DNA of 64,000 nt from Rattus norvegicus (taxonomy: Eukaryota; Chordata; Mammalia; Rodentia; Muridae): contig NC_086023.1 of the NCBI RefSeq assembly GCF_036323735.1, forward strand, positions 18,955,001 to 19,019,000, read 5' to 3'. The position numbers and the translations under genes are program-made. Position 1 is the stretch's first letter; each line of letters opens with the position of its first letter. The notes beneath the pieces are model-generated. The model saw only the letters and a program-made list of their open reading frames with translations, did not search any database and was not told the origin of the DNA. This document shows, piece by piece, positions 48,226 to 60,610 of the stretch.

Positions 48226-49135
48226 TGTGGTACATCTACACAATAGTGTACTAGTCAGCCATCAAAAACAATGACTTCATGAAATTCATAAGCAAATAGA
48301 TGGAACTAGAAAATATCACTCTGAGTGAGGTAACCAAATAACAAAAAACAAAAAAAAAACAAAAACAAACAAACAAACAAACACCCCTCACACATGACAG
48401 GCACTCACTGATAAGTGGATATTAGCCCAAAAGCTTGAATTATCCAAAATACTATCCACAGACCACGTCAAACTCAAGAAGGACAACCAAAATGTGGATG
48501 CTTCAGTCCTTCATAAAAGGGGGAACAAAAATATTCATAGAAGGAGTTATGGAAACAAAGCAAAGACTGAAGGAATTGCCATTCAGAGCCTGCCCTACCT
48601 GGGGATCCAGTAGAATACATACAGCCACCAAAACTAAACAATATTGATGAATTCAAGAAGTGCATGCTGACAGGAGCCTGATATAGCTGTCTCCTGAAAG
48701 GCTCACCCAGGGCCTGACAAATACAGAGGCGAGTACTAGCAGCAAACTAGCACTGAACTGGGAATGCAGTCCCTATTGGAGGAATTAGAAAAAGGATTGA
48801 AGGAACTGAAGGGGCTTGCAACCCCGTAAGAACAACCCAAGAACTAAACCACTATGCAAAGACTACACATGGACAGACCCATGGCTCCAGCGGCATATGT
48901 AGCAGAGGATGGCTTTGTTGAGCACCAATGGAAGGAGAAGGCCTTTGTCTGCCAAGACTGGATCCTGCAGTGTAAGGGAATGTCAGGGCAGGGAGGGGGG
49001 AAGTGGGGGTGGTTGGGGAGGGAGAACACCCTTATAGAAGAAGGGGAAGGGGATGGGATAGGGGTCTCACGGATGGGAAACCAGGAAAGGGAATAACATT
49101 TGAAATGTAAATAAAAAAATCTAATAAAAGAAATT
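48226..49135 (+). mobile_element. Second L1 3' end, directly after the first
   Basis: Starts inside the ORF2 C-terminus ('atgtggtacatctacacaat', equivalent to about 47336 of the first copy), contains an AAAC-rich insert (48345-48390), the ORF2 end, a 3'UTR with a G-rich tract, and the terminus 'catttgaaatgtaaataaaa'. Its 3'UTR resembles the L1 at 16344-19545 more than the copy just upstream ('gggggaacaaaaatattcat' is shared), so it is a different subfamily and not a simple recent duplication. Confidence 0.88.
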
Positions 49136-49151
49136 TTAAAAAGTGTATCAA
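49136..49151 (+). repeat. Target-site duplication, right copy, of the L1 composite
   Basis: ttaaaaagtgtatcaa, matching 41824-41839 with one difference. Confidence 0.75.
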
Positions 49152-49194
49152 ATTACAATTCACAATTAGTAAGTTTCTGATACACCTGAAATTT

Positions 49195-49281
49195 AAATTT
49201 TATACATGTAAAATATATTTTATACATATATATTTTACACACACATATATATGTATACACACACATATATATGTATATATG

Positions 49282-49330
<49 letters not shown>
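49195..49330 (+). repeat. (TA)n/(CA)n microsatellite
   Basis: TATA/CATA-rich run followed by about 20 CA units (49285-49324). Confidence 0.95.
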
Positions 49331-50034
49331 GGCTTGTAACAGAAATTTGCAAATGAGGGAAACTTTCCTCCTGACAAATGACAGAAACATTGTATGGATA
49401 CATATGCAAACACCTTCCTCTCTAATGCAGCTCACTGTGGTTAAAATGCCTGGAATCCTCTCACCTCAGAGCTGTTGTACTGCTTTGCATCTGTAATTTT
49501 TGAAATAGAAAACAAAGTACTATCCACAAAGTTGCCTTGCTTCTTTAAGTGAAGTAAATCCAGATTTTCATTTACCCTCACCTTCAGTTCCTAATTTACA
49601 GCTCTTAACTTTTTGAGAGGCAACAAAGCAATAATGGGAAGAGACTTTAGGTTGAGAGGAAAAGTTATGTGCAGAGGGAATGGGAGAGAGGCTCTAGCCA
49701 GCCTGTATGCCTGTTTCCCATATATAAAGTAACAGCTTTGGATTTGGTCACATCAGATGCTTCTCAGAACTGGAGTCAGTGATTCCCGCCTGAGAGATTA
49801 ACTTGAATTTGCTTATGAGAGAGAAAGGCCACAAAGTGTTTTCATTTGAATGCATTTCCCAAGAAGCATGTGTCAGTTACTTAATGCCCGGCATCCCAGT
49901 GTTGGAAGAGAGAGTATAGTTAGAGTTATGTATGTCATCATGGCCCACTTCCATTAACAAATTGAGGCTGATTACAAAAAAAGCTACTGAAACTCTGCCC
50001 CCTCCTCATGCTGTCTATCCCTTCAGATGCCTAC
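49331..50034. other. Unassigned sequence
   Basis: No recognisable repeat or gene. Confidence 0.45.
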
Positions 50035-50297
50035 CTCTGTGTTAGGACAGAGAACTCTCTCACCAGAGGTCAGAACTTTGATTTCAGGGCCCTCGGGCTC
50101 TGGAACTGAGGAAGCAGATGCCTTGCTTATTACATGACCCGTGTGAGAAATGAGGTATGTGGATGGAGATCTGCCTGAGCATTCTGACTGAGAATCCTGG
50201 CCTAACATCTCCCTCACTTTAAGTACCTCTGTTTTTGCCACATCCACAGTCTGGGGATAACCATGTAAATGACATCTGCGTCTTTGTGAAAAGACAT
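50035..50297 (-). CDS. Possible internal coding exon, unidentified
   Basis: On the minus strand a frame stays open from 50322 to 50023 (99 codons; the upstream in-frame stop is at about 50325). It reads as a Ser/Glu/Lys-mixed, hydrophilic sequence ending before a good donor (acagag|gtaggc, exon end at 50035). Candidate acceptors are 'ccattccacag' (exon start 50297) and 'attggcag'; both have a weak pyrimidine tract. The sequence is in a stretch without visible transposons. No domain recognised and no partner exon found. It could be chance. Confidence 0.2.
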
Positions 50298-50612
50298 CTG
50301 TGGAATGGCTAACATCTGCCAATTACTCTCAGTGAGAACAAGCAGAAAAGGAAAGGAGACTCAAGGGTGTGGTGGGAATGAGTATCTGACGGCAGAGCAC
50401 ACAAAGCCACGGGCAGAGTCTGGGTGATGTGGGGGATGGCAGAAGAACCACTGTGTACAGACGAGCAGAGCAACGTTCTCCTGCAGTCACCAATTCCCTC
50501 CAGATTCGTTCTGTTCCTTATTAGCTGAGAAATCTGAAAAGCACAATCTGAGAAGAACACTTAAAGACCTGGTTTAAAAATCGTTTAAATGTAAATCCTA
50601 AAACAAAAGTTG
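50298..50612. other. Unassigned sequence
   Basis: No recognisable repeat. The open minus frame 50309-50560 overlaps the candidate exon in another phase and looks like chance. Confidence 0.4.
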
Positions 50613-50812
50613 CTCTCGGGGCTGAAATGATGGTTGGGAGCACCAACTGCTCTTCCACATGACCTGGGTTTGAGTCCCAGCCCCCACATAGTGACTTGCA
50701 ATTGTCTGTAACTCTAGTTCTAGGGAATTTGACACTCTGTTTTGACCTCGGCACTCACCCGACATGCACACATGACACATAGACATTAATACAGGCAAAA
50801 CACATAAGGTAA
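50613..50812 (+). repeat. B2 SINE
   Basis: 'ggggctgaaatgatggttgg', 'agcaccaactgctcttccac', 'tgagtcccagcccccacata' and 'acatgacacatagacattaa' give B2 head, body and tail region in order. Diverged. Confidence 0.75.
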
Positions 50813-51799
50813 GTTGGGTTATGTTTGTTGGGTTTTAAAGTACAGAGAACCAATGCTGCTGAGTTTCAAGCTATGTGTCCCCTTGCTCCTTGGTGCTGGG
50901 GATTTCCCAGAAAGTGATCTCCAAAAGACATGTTGTGAAGTCACCTGAAATGTATGCTTAGATAGAGAAACTTTGTTTGTGGTTCATCTTGGTGTTATTG
51001 AATATGTGTTTAGTGTACTTGAAGCCCTGGGTCTAAACCTCTGAACAAAAGCACCAACAACATAATGCAGGTTCCTAGGCTCCACCCAGGCTTCCTAATA
51101 CTGTATTTTCTCTGTGTGTATAATACCATATGGACTACTGAAAGACAAGGGTAACAAAATTCTAATTGCCATGCTACGATTTCCAACAACCCTGTCATCC
51201 TGTCTCCTACGGCATGCATGGGACAGCAATCAGGGGCACCTTCCTGTCACCTTCTTCACACTCTTAGCCACAAACACTTCCTCTATTTTTAAATAACTCA
51301 TGAATAAATTTATTAAGGATAATTGTTTGGTAAAATAGACAGTTTAGCCATTTGTTAACGATGAAAGCAAAGTTCCAAATGTTGCCCTTGCCTTTGTCCC
51401 CCACCCCCAGATGGTCCTTGGGAATAGGGCATGAGAAAGTGTGGAATTAACAACATAAATCCCGGGAGCCAGAAGCAGAAGCATTTTAATTTATTGTAAT
51501 AGTGAGGAATGCCATTATACCCTCCGCCCACATCCCCTCTCGGACCTTAACTGTTAATCCCACTGCACCAGCTGACTGACTACCCTGGTCACATGCCCTG
51601 TCCTTGTTTGACTCCAGGTGTCAGGCAGGTTCCAGGAGTTAGTAAGTACAGTAGTATCTGATGGGCATGTGTGAGCCATTGCAGGCCAGTAGTCAGAACA
51701 TGCTGACCACCTCTTCTACAGAACAACTGACAGTACAAATGTATACTTTCTGAGTTTGTTTCATTTCTTTCCCTGTAAAATTGCAACATTGATATATAT
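50813..51799. other. Unassigned sequence
   Basis: No recognisable gene or clear repeat. Confidence 0.45.
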
Positions 51800-51809
51800 G
51801 AAAGGAGGA

Positions 51810-51907
51810 AGGGTTGGGGATTTAGCTCAATGGTAGAGCGCTTGCCTAGCAAGTGCAAGGCCCTGGGTTCGGTCCCCAGCTCCGAAAAAAAAGAAAAGAA
51901 AGAAAAA
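51810..51907 (+). mobile_element. ID SINE with target duplication
   Basis: A close match to the ID type: 'ggttggggatttagctcaat', 'gagcgcttgcctagcaagtg', 'aaggccctgggttcggtccc' and 'cagctccg', then an A/G-rich tail. The 10-bp duplication gaaaggagga is at 51800-51809 and 51908-51917. A and B boxes are nearly intact. Confidence 0.95.
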
Positions 51908-51917
51908 GAAAGGAGGA

Positions 51918-53870
51918 GAGAATTTGCCCTCTCCAGTTCTGGCCCAAACTGCAAATAAACCCATTTTTCTTCACAATTCCTGTCTCTGGGTTTTCTTTTC
52001 ATGGCATGTCAGATTCTGGTCTCTGATTACATTCTGAGGGCTGGTGGAATACAGGAGTCGGGGAACAGAGAGTGGTTGACCAGTTCTCCGGGTGTTTTCA
52101 ATCTGCCTTTTGATTTTCAAGGCTGTATGATTCAATAATACACAGTAATTCCTAATGGGGGTGTAAATTTATGTTCATTAAAGAAATCACAGGTTTAAAA
52201 ACTTTGAAACACATTCTTGAAGATGCCCTAATGAGAAATTCAAAGGTTTGCTGTATTTCTAAGTGTTAAAATGAATCATTTCAAAACTATGTTGATTTCA
52301 GTGTGAATGCAGTTCATGTATAGCATCAGTGACTGGTGGTCACAGAAACCACTATACACTCTGAGGAGCAGTTTCATCTGGTGGTCCCTCTTGCTCCTGT
52401 CCCTATTCTTAACTGCCATAGTGAAGAAGTGGGGTATTAAGAAAGAGGACTTTGTAACCTTAAAGGTTTGAATTTGAGGCATTTTGAGCCAGGACTTGAA
52501 CATAGGACAGACATAGGACTATGGTTACCTTAAATAGGACCAGGAACCCAAGTGACAAAGAGATAATAAAAGACTTCAGCAAGGAATAAATGGAGAAAAA
52601 AGTAGCCCTTTCTAATTAATACTTTTATATGCCTTCATTTGAAAAGCTCTCCTTGCAAGCAAAGATCACCCTTTTTCAAAAGCCAGAGAAACTTTCCAGT
52701 TGACTGACTGCATAGCAACGGGATTGTGAGGTTTTGTCTACTTACTCTGGAATCTATTTTGCTCCTGAAAACACAGATTCCTCCCAATCATTTCTTTTTC
52801 TTTTGTGCTTTAGAAACTGCTATGCTCCTTGCTTTCAAAGGACATCCAGTGAAGTACCCAATATTTATATCTTCCTCATCGAGTCAGAGGCTCTGTGCCT
52901 TGGATGGTTCTAAGTAAAGATAAAATCTCAGTCTCTTTCATTTGCATTCAGTGTCTTGACATTGGAATAAAACAATGGAGAAGAAATAATTCTTTCAAAT
53001 TGTAAAGTATATATCTCATAGTTTTTGTCATCAATGCTAAGTGAAAAAGAGGGCTAAATAGGGATTTTTATCTGTAATACCATTGCAGAGGTCCTCAGGG
53101 ATCTTTATTATACTTTAATGAAGCAATAACTTAGGGGAATTCTGTTACTGCAGTGATTCGGGTCTGGTATTATTGCTTTAGAGAAATTTAGTTCTAGAAG
53201 TCTCATTACTCTCTCATATATCTAGGAATATGCTTAGGCTTACCACTTTAATTTCAAGAGTCAGTTACTAACGTTTAATTATTGCCACAATTGGCTCCTC
53301 TCTCAAAACTTGTCCTTCATCTGTTTCTGGGTGTCTATTCCTGAATTCTAAAACCCTTTCCTTCAACTTCTAAAATACCATTGAGTGTTTGCACCATCCG
53401 ATGGAGGCAAGATAGTCATCATCGCAAACACAATCTGATAACCTTGGTTGGTGTTTTCCTAGTTGTTGTTTATATGTGCAGGGAGAGATGGGGAAAAGAA
53501 TGGAGGACCTCTCAGACACCACTAGGAGTTAGCAAGTGTGAATAGGAATCTATTTAGGTAAGAGGTGAGTTTGCACCCTTGAGTATGAGGAGAGGGAGTC
53601 AGGCAGATTTTCTGTATTGTGGTGTGTAGGTAAAACCTAATTCAGGGACTCTTTTGTTTAGATTGCTTGTTTATTTAGTTAACCAGAGGAGGCCTAACCA
53701 CATTACGGAGGGTAACCTCCTGTTTTCTGACTTAAAGTTAATCACATCTGAAGGCCTCAGAGTCACTTTAACTTAATTAGGCTGGCATTTAACTATCACC
53801 TTAACTGTAACAGTTACCCGAGTTCCCTCAGAAGCACCCGGAGCAGCCTTTCCAGTTGGTGTTTCTAATC
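51918..53870. other. Unassigned sequence
   Basis: About 2 kb without recognisable coding sequence or transposons. Confidence 0.4.
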
Positions 53871-54223
53871 CTTTTTGGCAGAAGTAGTGGATGAACAGGC
53901 TATAACACATATGTGGAGGTCAAAAGACAATTTGTTAGAAGTCAATTATCTTTTCTACTCTGTGGGTCAGGAGGATTGAACTCAGGACCTCAGACTTGTC
54001 AGCAACTGCTTTGGTCCACTAAGCCATCTTATCAGCTCTGTTATTTCTTAAAATTTAGTGTGTATCATGCAAACAAAAGAAATTCACTCAAGATTGACAG
54101 TCACATAACATTTAGATGTGTTTTCACTACCATTATTAATTATACAAAATAATGACTTCATTGTGACAATAATGCGATATCTCAGTACTTTATGGTGGTC
54201 TGATTAGATATTTAGACAGAAAG
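53871..54223 (-). repeat. Left arm of a large inverted duplication (contains B3 SINE)
   Basis: About 353 bp, with the reverse complement at 55151-55476. The SINE part is at about 53905-54045 ('agaagtcaattatcttttct', 'gattgaactcaggacctcag', 'gtccactaagccatcttatc'), read on the minus strand. The non-SINE part follows, up to 'gtactttatggtggtctgat' and 'cagaaag'. Differences from the other arm are scattered, plus an extra block of about 20 bp near 54095-54120. Confidence 0.9.
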
Positions 54224-55150
54224 AAGTCTCGGCAGAAAGAGTCCATCAGTAGAAGTGGGTTCTCATTGGCATAGTTTCTTGGGATGGACTCTGAGCTCAG
54301 CACTGGCAATAGCAGCTGAAACCTAAGGTCCATGGGGATAACTTCCTGGTACAGCTTCTGGCACAGTTCAGGAGATCATATCATAATGAGAGAGAAAATG
54401 TTCATGAAATATGGAACTTACTTCCATGGGTGTCTGTTATGTTGCCCAAAGGAGATTTTTCTATGTGGAGAACAACTCGTCTCTACAGAAACGGCACCAT
54501 GGGCTGATGGAAGTGCTCAGTGAGTCATACTGAGCTGTATAATGTCACAAGGCAGACAGACAAGGTCAGCGAGAGCAGCCTAAGATTGAAACACGTAGAC
54601 AGAAGATGAGTGTAAACCTGAGTAAGACATGTCCTACATGTCCTCACTCTGCTTGGTTCCTGAGGTACCTGCTATCTCTTGCCTTATGAGAAGAATATGT
54701 CCCCACTTCAGCAGTGCGCAGGATGTGTGCAGAGCTAGATCTTGAGCAAACCAGATGTAGTCCCTGGCTTAAATATTTGGAGACAAAGAGAACTCTTTTA
54801 AAGCATATTAGCTGATATTTCTAGAGCCTTTAAAGTGTACCAAACAGAGCTCTCTTTCTGCAAATATATTTTTTCCTTTTATTACTCTGGTAACTTTAGT
54901 TACTTATCATCAAATGCATGCAGCTCTGATTATGGTAATGAGCTTTGTCATCCTTTGTGGGTTTATCAACATTCTCAAGGTCAATCCTTTCTTCAGATGC
55001 CACTGATAAGAAAAGGGGACAGCAGCAGAATGAGTGCTGTGCTCTGGGTAACTTGTGACTTTTATATTTGCATGTAACTTGGTAGCATATTTTTTTCTTA
55101 CTCTTATTCCCAATATATGTTTCTGCTTTTGAAGTCAACCAAAGAAAGTG
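54224..55150. other. Spacer of the inverted duplication
   Basis: 927 bp between the arms, with no recognisable transposon or gene. The open frames 54332-54523 and 54835-55077 have no domain that I can name. Confidence 0.5.
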
Positions 55151-55476
55151 CTTTCTGAAAATATCCAATCAGACCACCATAAAGTACTGAAATATCACAT
55201 TATTGTCACAATGAAATCATGATTTTGTATAATTAATAATGGTAGTGATTATCAATCTCCAGTGAATTCCTCTTGTTTCTATGATACACATTAAATTTTA
55301 AGAAACAGCAGAGCTGATGAGATGGCTTAGTGGGCAAAAGCAGTTGCTGACAAGTGTGAGGTCCTGAGTTCAATCCTCCTGACCCACAAAGTAGAAAAGA
55401 GAATTGACTTCTACAAGTTGTCTTTTGACCTCCACATATGTGCTGTATCCTGTGCCTGTTCCACTTCTGCCAAAAA
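55151..55476 (+). repeat. Right arm of the inverted duplication (contains B3 SINE)
   Basis: About 326 bp, reverse complement of 53871-54223. The SINE (55310-55450: 'gagctgatgagatggcttag', 'tgtgaggtcctgagttcaat', 'gacctccacatatgtgctgt') is on the plus strand here. Shared sequence continues beyond the SINE on the inner side (55160-55305), so the duplication is not just two SINE insertions. Confidence 0.9.
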
Positions 55477-58329
55477 TGATAATAAACAGGGATAAGTAGA
55501 TGAAGAAAACATCTTTAAATGAGAAAACATATGTCAGTTATTATGAAACAAAAAGTCTGGCAGCTCCCAGTCAGTGAACTGAGATTCAGTCACTCTGGTG
55601 GATCTACTCCACCAGGAGACAGAAAGTAGACACTGTGCTTTTTCACCCAGAAGGTGAAGAAAGGATGGAAATAGACCAAAAGGGCTGGGTTATAGCACCA
55701 AGGTTGAAATAAAGACATTGAAATAAAGGTGTGTGTTGGGGTCCATGCAAGAGGAACAGCAAATGGTTTTAGAATTGATGGACTGCTGCCCACCAGAGGC
55801 AGAGCCCTGAGGATTACGTGTCCTGAGGACTTCATACTCTTGTGGAGTTTTGCTCTGATTGTTGCCCTCGCATCCCTCCTAATGAGCTGTTGTTCACTCT
55901 AAGGGGGCTTCCAGCCCCTCACTGGGCAGCATCATAATCTGGAGCAGATTAATGATTCAATCTCCACCCTTGGAAAGAACCTAGAGATGTAAATGATTAG
56001 CAATGATGTAGATTGTTAGTAAAGTTAGGGTAAGATGTTTTTTGTTAGTAACTCTGATGTAGAAAATCTTAGGGAACAATTTAAAGTCCAGAAAGTCATA
56101 CTCTTAATAGATAAGCTAGGGAATTTTTTTGAGGTCAGGAACAATAACAATGGCTGTCCGACTACCAGTAGCTGACAGTGACTCTTGGTAAATCTGGGCT
56201 GGTGACCAAGGTGATGATTAATTTCTTATATACCCATTTTTGCCCTCAACTTCATGATATGATTTAATAAGAATTGCTGATGAGTAGATGTGTACTCTGA
56301 GGATTTAAAGTAGAAATGATTGGTTGTTTTTATATAAACGTTTAGATTTATGATTCTTTTAAGATTTTTGTAAGATTGCATTTTAAGATAAATAATAAAA
56401 TAATCAATCCTTTCTTTGTAACTACAAATTGCAGGTTGCCAGTAAAGATAAACTTTTGTCTAAAAAAATTACCTTGTTTCCTTATACTTTGTTAATCTAT
56501 AACAAGTTGCTTAGTTACAAATGTAAATGAGTTCTTGGGAATAATTTGGGTTTTGTTTCGCCTGTAATACATAAAATGTTTTTCATGTAAAGATATTGGG
56601 GAACATACTGTTCTTTAAATAATAATCCACTAGAAGAAAAATAAAATGTAGTCACATTGTAATTTCTGTACTGCTTTAAAGGTTTTGCTGGAATATATAA
56701 GCTGCAGAAGGAAAACTAAAGTTACTGGAGCTTTGCTCCACTCACCAAATGTATGCATATGTGTATACATAAAATGGTTGGAGCATGTCGAAGTTTTGTT
56801 CATTAGCCGTGTGTGTGTGTGTGTGTGATTCTTTTCCTCCTTTTTTATTGCTAGCCCCAGAGAATTTGTCACTGGCCTTAGGAGTATTTCGCTGGCCCCA
56901 GAGAATCAATCATTGTTCGCTCAGAGAAAAACCTTCTGAAAGATCAATCGCTGACTGTACACCTGGACTCACTTTGCCCTGGATGTCAAATATGGTCTTT
57001 AACAGATATGAATAGATAAAAGAGAAGCCGGCAAGAAATTGGAAACTAGATCAAGTCAAGGCCAGTCAGTTACTTAGAGAAAATAATGAAGAAAGAAAAG
57101 TAGGTGTAATGAAGACACTGGAGTGACTGAAGATGCTTCTCAGAGTTTCCATGGCAACAGGGTAACACAGGAGACATAGCAAAGGCCATGGGTAATAGGA
57201 AAATAGAGGACTGAGAACCCAACTAGCTGCCTAACTTTGTTCACCCTCATGGTAGAGGGCTAGGCTAAAGAAAGCTCTGCAGTACCTATCTCACTCTTTG
57301 GTTTGGAAGGGGGAGATGGAATAGCCAAATGGCTGGAAGCTAAATAAGGCTTTCCCTGAGGGCGTAGAGTCCCAGCCTGCAAGAAGAATGGGGATGGAGA
57401 AAAGGCAGGTACCCTGTCCACAGCTGAAGCTCAGTGGGACATGGAAGTCAGCAGGAACAACTCAGGAAGGATAAGACTCAGGCAGCAGAAGGGGGCATGA
57501 GTGGCATCAACAATGGACTTACTGGAGTTTATTTGTTGCAGGGCCCAGAACAGTAGGAAGTTTTGGATAGAGGGGAGCAGAAGAAGCCAGGGCTGAGAAT
57601 TCTGAACTAATCAGATATATAGCAGAATTAGGTCTAGGGACCACCCTGATAATCACTGAAATGTGAATAGTGTTTAAGTCAGGATAGCTTTAATGAAACA
57701 GGTTATCCTACATAATGGTCAGGACTCATTCAATTAGCATAAGACCATAAAAGATGGAGATCCTGAAAAAATGAGAATTGTGCCCTTGGTGGCTGTTAGA
57801 ATCCAACTGCCACATCAGTTCTGTTGGCCTTCCCTTGGGTTCAAACCAGTAGCCCCCACAATTACATGAGACAACTGCTTCAAAGCCTTACTTCATATAT
57901 GCATTCAGTGTGGGCTCTACCTCCTTGGGCAAACCTGATGAATGTACATAATTGTTATGTTCTAGAACATTTTCCAAGTAATCTGTGATTATTATTTCAT
58001 TTTTACCTTCAAAGGAGACTGGGACTTTCTGGAATTGGTACTGGGTAAATGGATACAGTGCTCTTCAGGAAGCACTAACTGCATTTCTGCCTGTGAATGA
58101 ATTCTTGGACAAGGTTTAAATACTTAGACTAAGTAGCAGTGTCCAAGTTTCTGAGCAGGAATTAGACTGTGCATTCCCTTCTGTGCATCTTCAGGATGAT
58201 ACCATATCTAGAGGAATATAGGTCCCAACTTTGCAGATAGAAGAATGCTTCCTATCCTTTAAAGAAGTTCAAATAGCATAGGACAGCATTTAGCAGGCCA
58301 ACCACAATACAGATCACCAATGATAAATA
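55477..58329. other. Unassigned sequence
   Basis: About 2.85 kb. Small (GT)n at 56811-56827; near 56858-56905 the phrase 'ggccccagagaat' is repeated with a 42-bp spacing. No recognisable gene. Confidence 0.4.
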
Positions 58330-58580
58330 AACACGATACTTATGGCTATGGTTTATTACAGTGAAGACACCAAACTCACCAAAGGAGAAAGACACATGAG
58401 GAAATCAAGAAAACTTTCAGAATCTTCTCCCTGTAGAACCACAAAGGACACACTGTGCCTTCAGTATCATGCCCAGATAGTACTTTTCAGCACTATCTGC
58501 CCAGGAAGCTCTTTAAGAGCTCAATGCCTTGAGGTTTATGGCTTCAGGAGTGTAACATCAGGCTTCCATGACAGCTGTTC
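58330..58580 (-). repeat. Possible ancient ERVL-type LTR fragment, antisense
   Basis: The order of 'tatggtttattacagtgaag', 'aaagacacatgaggaaatca', 'ttctccctgtagaaccacaa' and 'caggaagctctttaagagct' resembles an old mammalian ERVL/MLT2-type LTR read backwards. Diverged, and the limits are soft. Confidence 0.35.
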
Positions 58581-59896
58581 TTCTATATGAATAACAATAT
58601 CTGAACAGTGTTCTGCACTTACCTACTTTTATCCCTTAAGGAGTTTGGAACCTTGAAATCCAAGTTGTCAGGGACCAAATGAGGCCAACCCCATACCAAG
58701 ACCCAGAGAGCAGTGTTGCCTGTTGTGTTCCTGCACACAGGCTTGTCTTTATTACTCGTGTGTTTCTGAAGCTTTGGCATCAAGAGCCTTGCATATAACC
58801 AAGGAACTACCTTGCTATGATTATCCAATGCCTAGAGATAGAAGAGGATTCTTCTCTTCTCTAGGCTCACCTTTTGGATATAAACAATTACAACCACACC
58901 CACACCCTAATCACTTCATCTGCTGAGTTCTTACACTCAGGTCACTATCGTGTGTCAATATCCAGCTCAGAAATCACCACCTTCACATGCTGCTTAACAT
59001 AATTTCTTCTAATGTTGGATTCAGGATCTTGTAGGGCAACACCACTGTGCATGGAAATTCACAACTACTGTTTCAAAGTCTTGAAAGTCAAGCACACTCT
59101 GGATGGTAAAGGCTGTTGAGTACATTCTTGTATATTGTCAAGGCTAGACTGGGTGAACTATCTGGCCTCCAGAAATACACTGTGATGCTTGGAGGTGAGG
59201 GAAGTCCACTGACCACAGAGGAGCTTTCTGCAGAGGACTGAGGTAAAGCACCTACTATAAAAAGTTATTGATCCATCTTTTTATAGTGCAAGTAGAAGGA
59301 TGCACAGTCCAACCCTTCCCTAGCAATGCCACTCATGTTTCCTCTTATTACCTGTAACAATTTATCTCTTCCACAGCAACCATCTGTAATAACAACATCT
59401 ACGTTTACAAGAAGAGCAAACTTAATGTGTATTATATACATTAGTATAATTAAAACTCAAGCAGAAATCTTTTAGCTGCCTATCACCCCCACCAGGGAAC
59501 TGATGCAGTTCAAAGGTAGCATGCCCGGAGAGAATCATTTAAGACACCGTGTGTTTGTAGCAGAACTGAGCATGGGTGCTTTTGACCCTGTCTTGGAGAG
59601 CAGTAAGAAAACCCTGTGAGGCTTGTGGTTGGAGGTTGGTTAGGACTGACATGAATTGAAATCTGAGCTCAGCATCTAGTTGTGAGACTTCTGGTAGATT
59701 TCCTCAGTTTCTTCACCTGTACTTGCATATTTTTACTTCTTCATGTAAGGGATGGAAAATTTAAGTAAACAGAGCTTGTGACAGGAGAGCCATGGCGGCT
59801 ATAAGTTGATGCTCATTCTTTCACTTGTCTGAATGACAGGGCCAGGGCATGTTTAAACATCAGAAACTATGAAACAATGAAAAGTTGACTCATATC
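58581..59896. other. Unassigned sequence
   Basis: No recognisable gene or repeat. Confidence 0.4.
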
Positions 59897-60045
59897 TGGG
59901 CCTAAGTGGCAAATGACTTTAATTCCAGGACTCAGAAGGCAGAGACAGGAGGATCAAGGCCTTGGATTGAAGGCCAGCCTGGTCTACGTATTGAGGTCTA
60001 GGACAGCTAGGAACAAAAACTCTGCCTTGAAATACACACAAAAAG
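59897..60045 (+). repeat. B1 SINE
   Basis: 'actttaattccaggactcag', 'aaggcagagacaggaggatc' and 'aggccagcctggtctacgta' in B1 order, ending 'ctctgccttgaaatacaca'. Confidence 0.8.
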
Positions 60046-60610
60046 TTGACTAATAGACTACATTCATGATAAATACAAGTTGCATTGTCTAATCTATATG
60101 CGCATGTGTAACTGGAGAATTTTTAAAAGTAGTTATTATCATGACACGTAGCTCTGACATCAGCTTATCAGGGCATTGATTAGCTAAAGTTAACCCATCC
60201 CAGTTTTTCAAAAAAAGAATTTTATCTGGCAATAATCAGTAAAATAAGTGTAAGTAAAGTAAGGTTTGGGCATATTGGAGCAACTTCTAAAGAGCCATTA
60301 CTGTTCTATATTAAGAGTCAGTAAAATAGGAAAAGAAGCCATTGATCAAAGTATTACAGAGAATGAAGACTTGTGGCATAGAAACAGCAAGAGATGTGAG
60401 AGACATCTGGCAGAACTGTATGTGAGAGCCAGGAATGATTACATCAATGTGGAACCATGTCTTGGTTATCAGAAGTCTCAGACTCAGGGTTGATATGAAG
60501 TCCAAAAAATTCCAATATAAAACTGGTAGTTTTCTTTCTTCTGGGTTTAAGAAACTAGTTCTAAGACTTATAAAGATAAAGGAATGCAAAGATCAAGAAT
60601 AGCTAAGACA
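60046..60610. other. Unassigned sequence
   Basis: Open frames 60266-60493 and 60311-60589 overlap on opposite strands and show no domain. Treated as chance. Confidence 0.4.
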
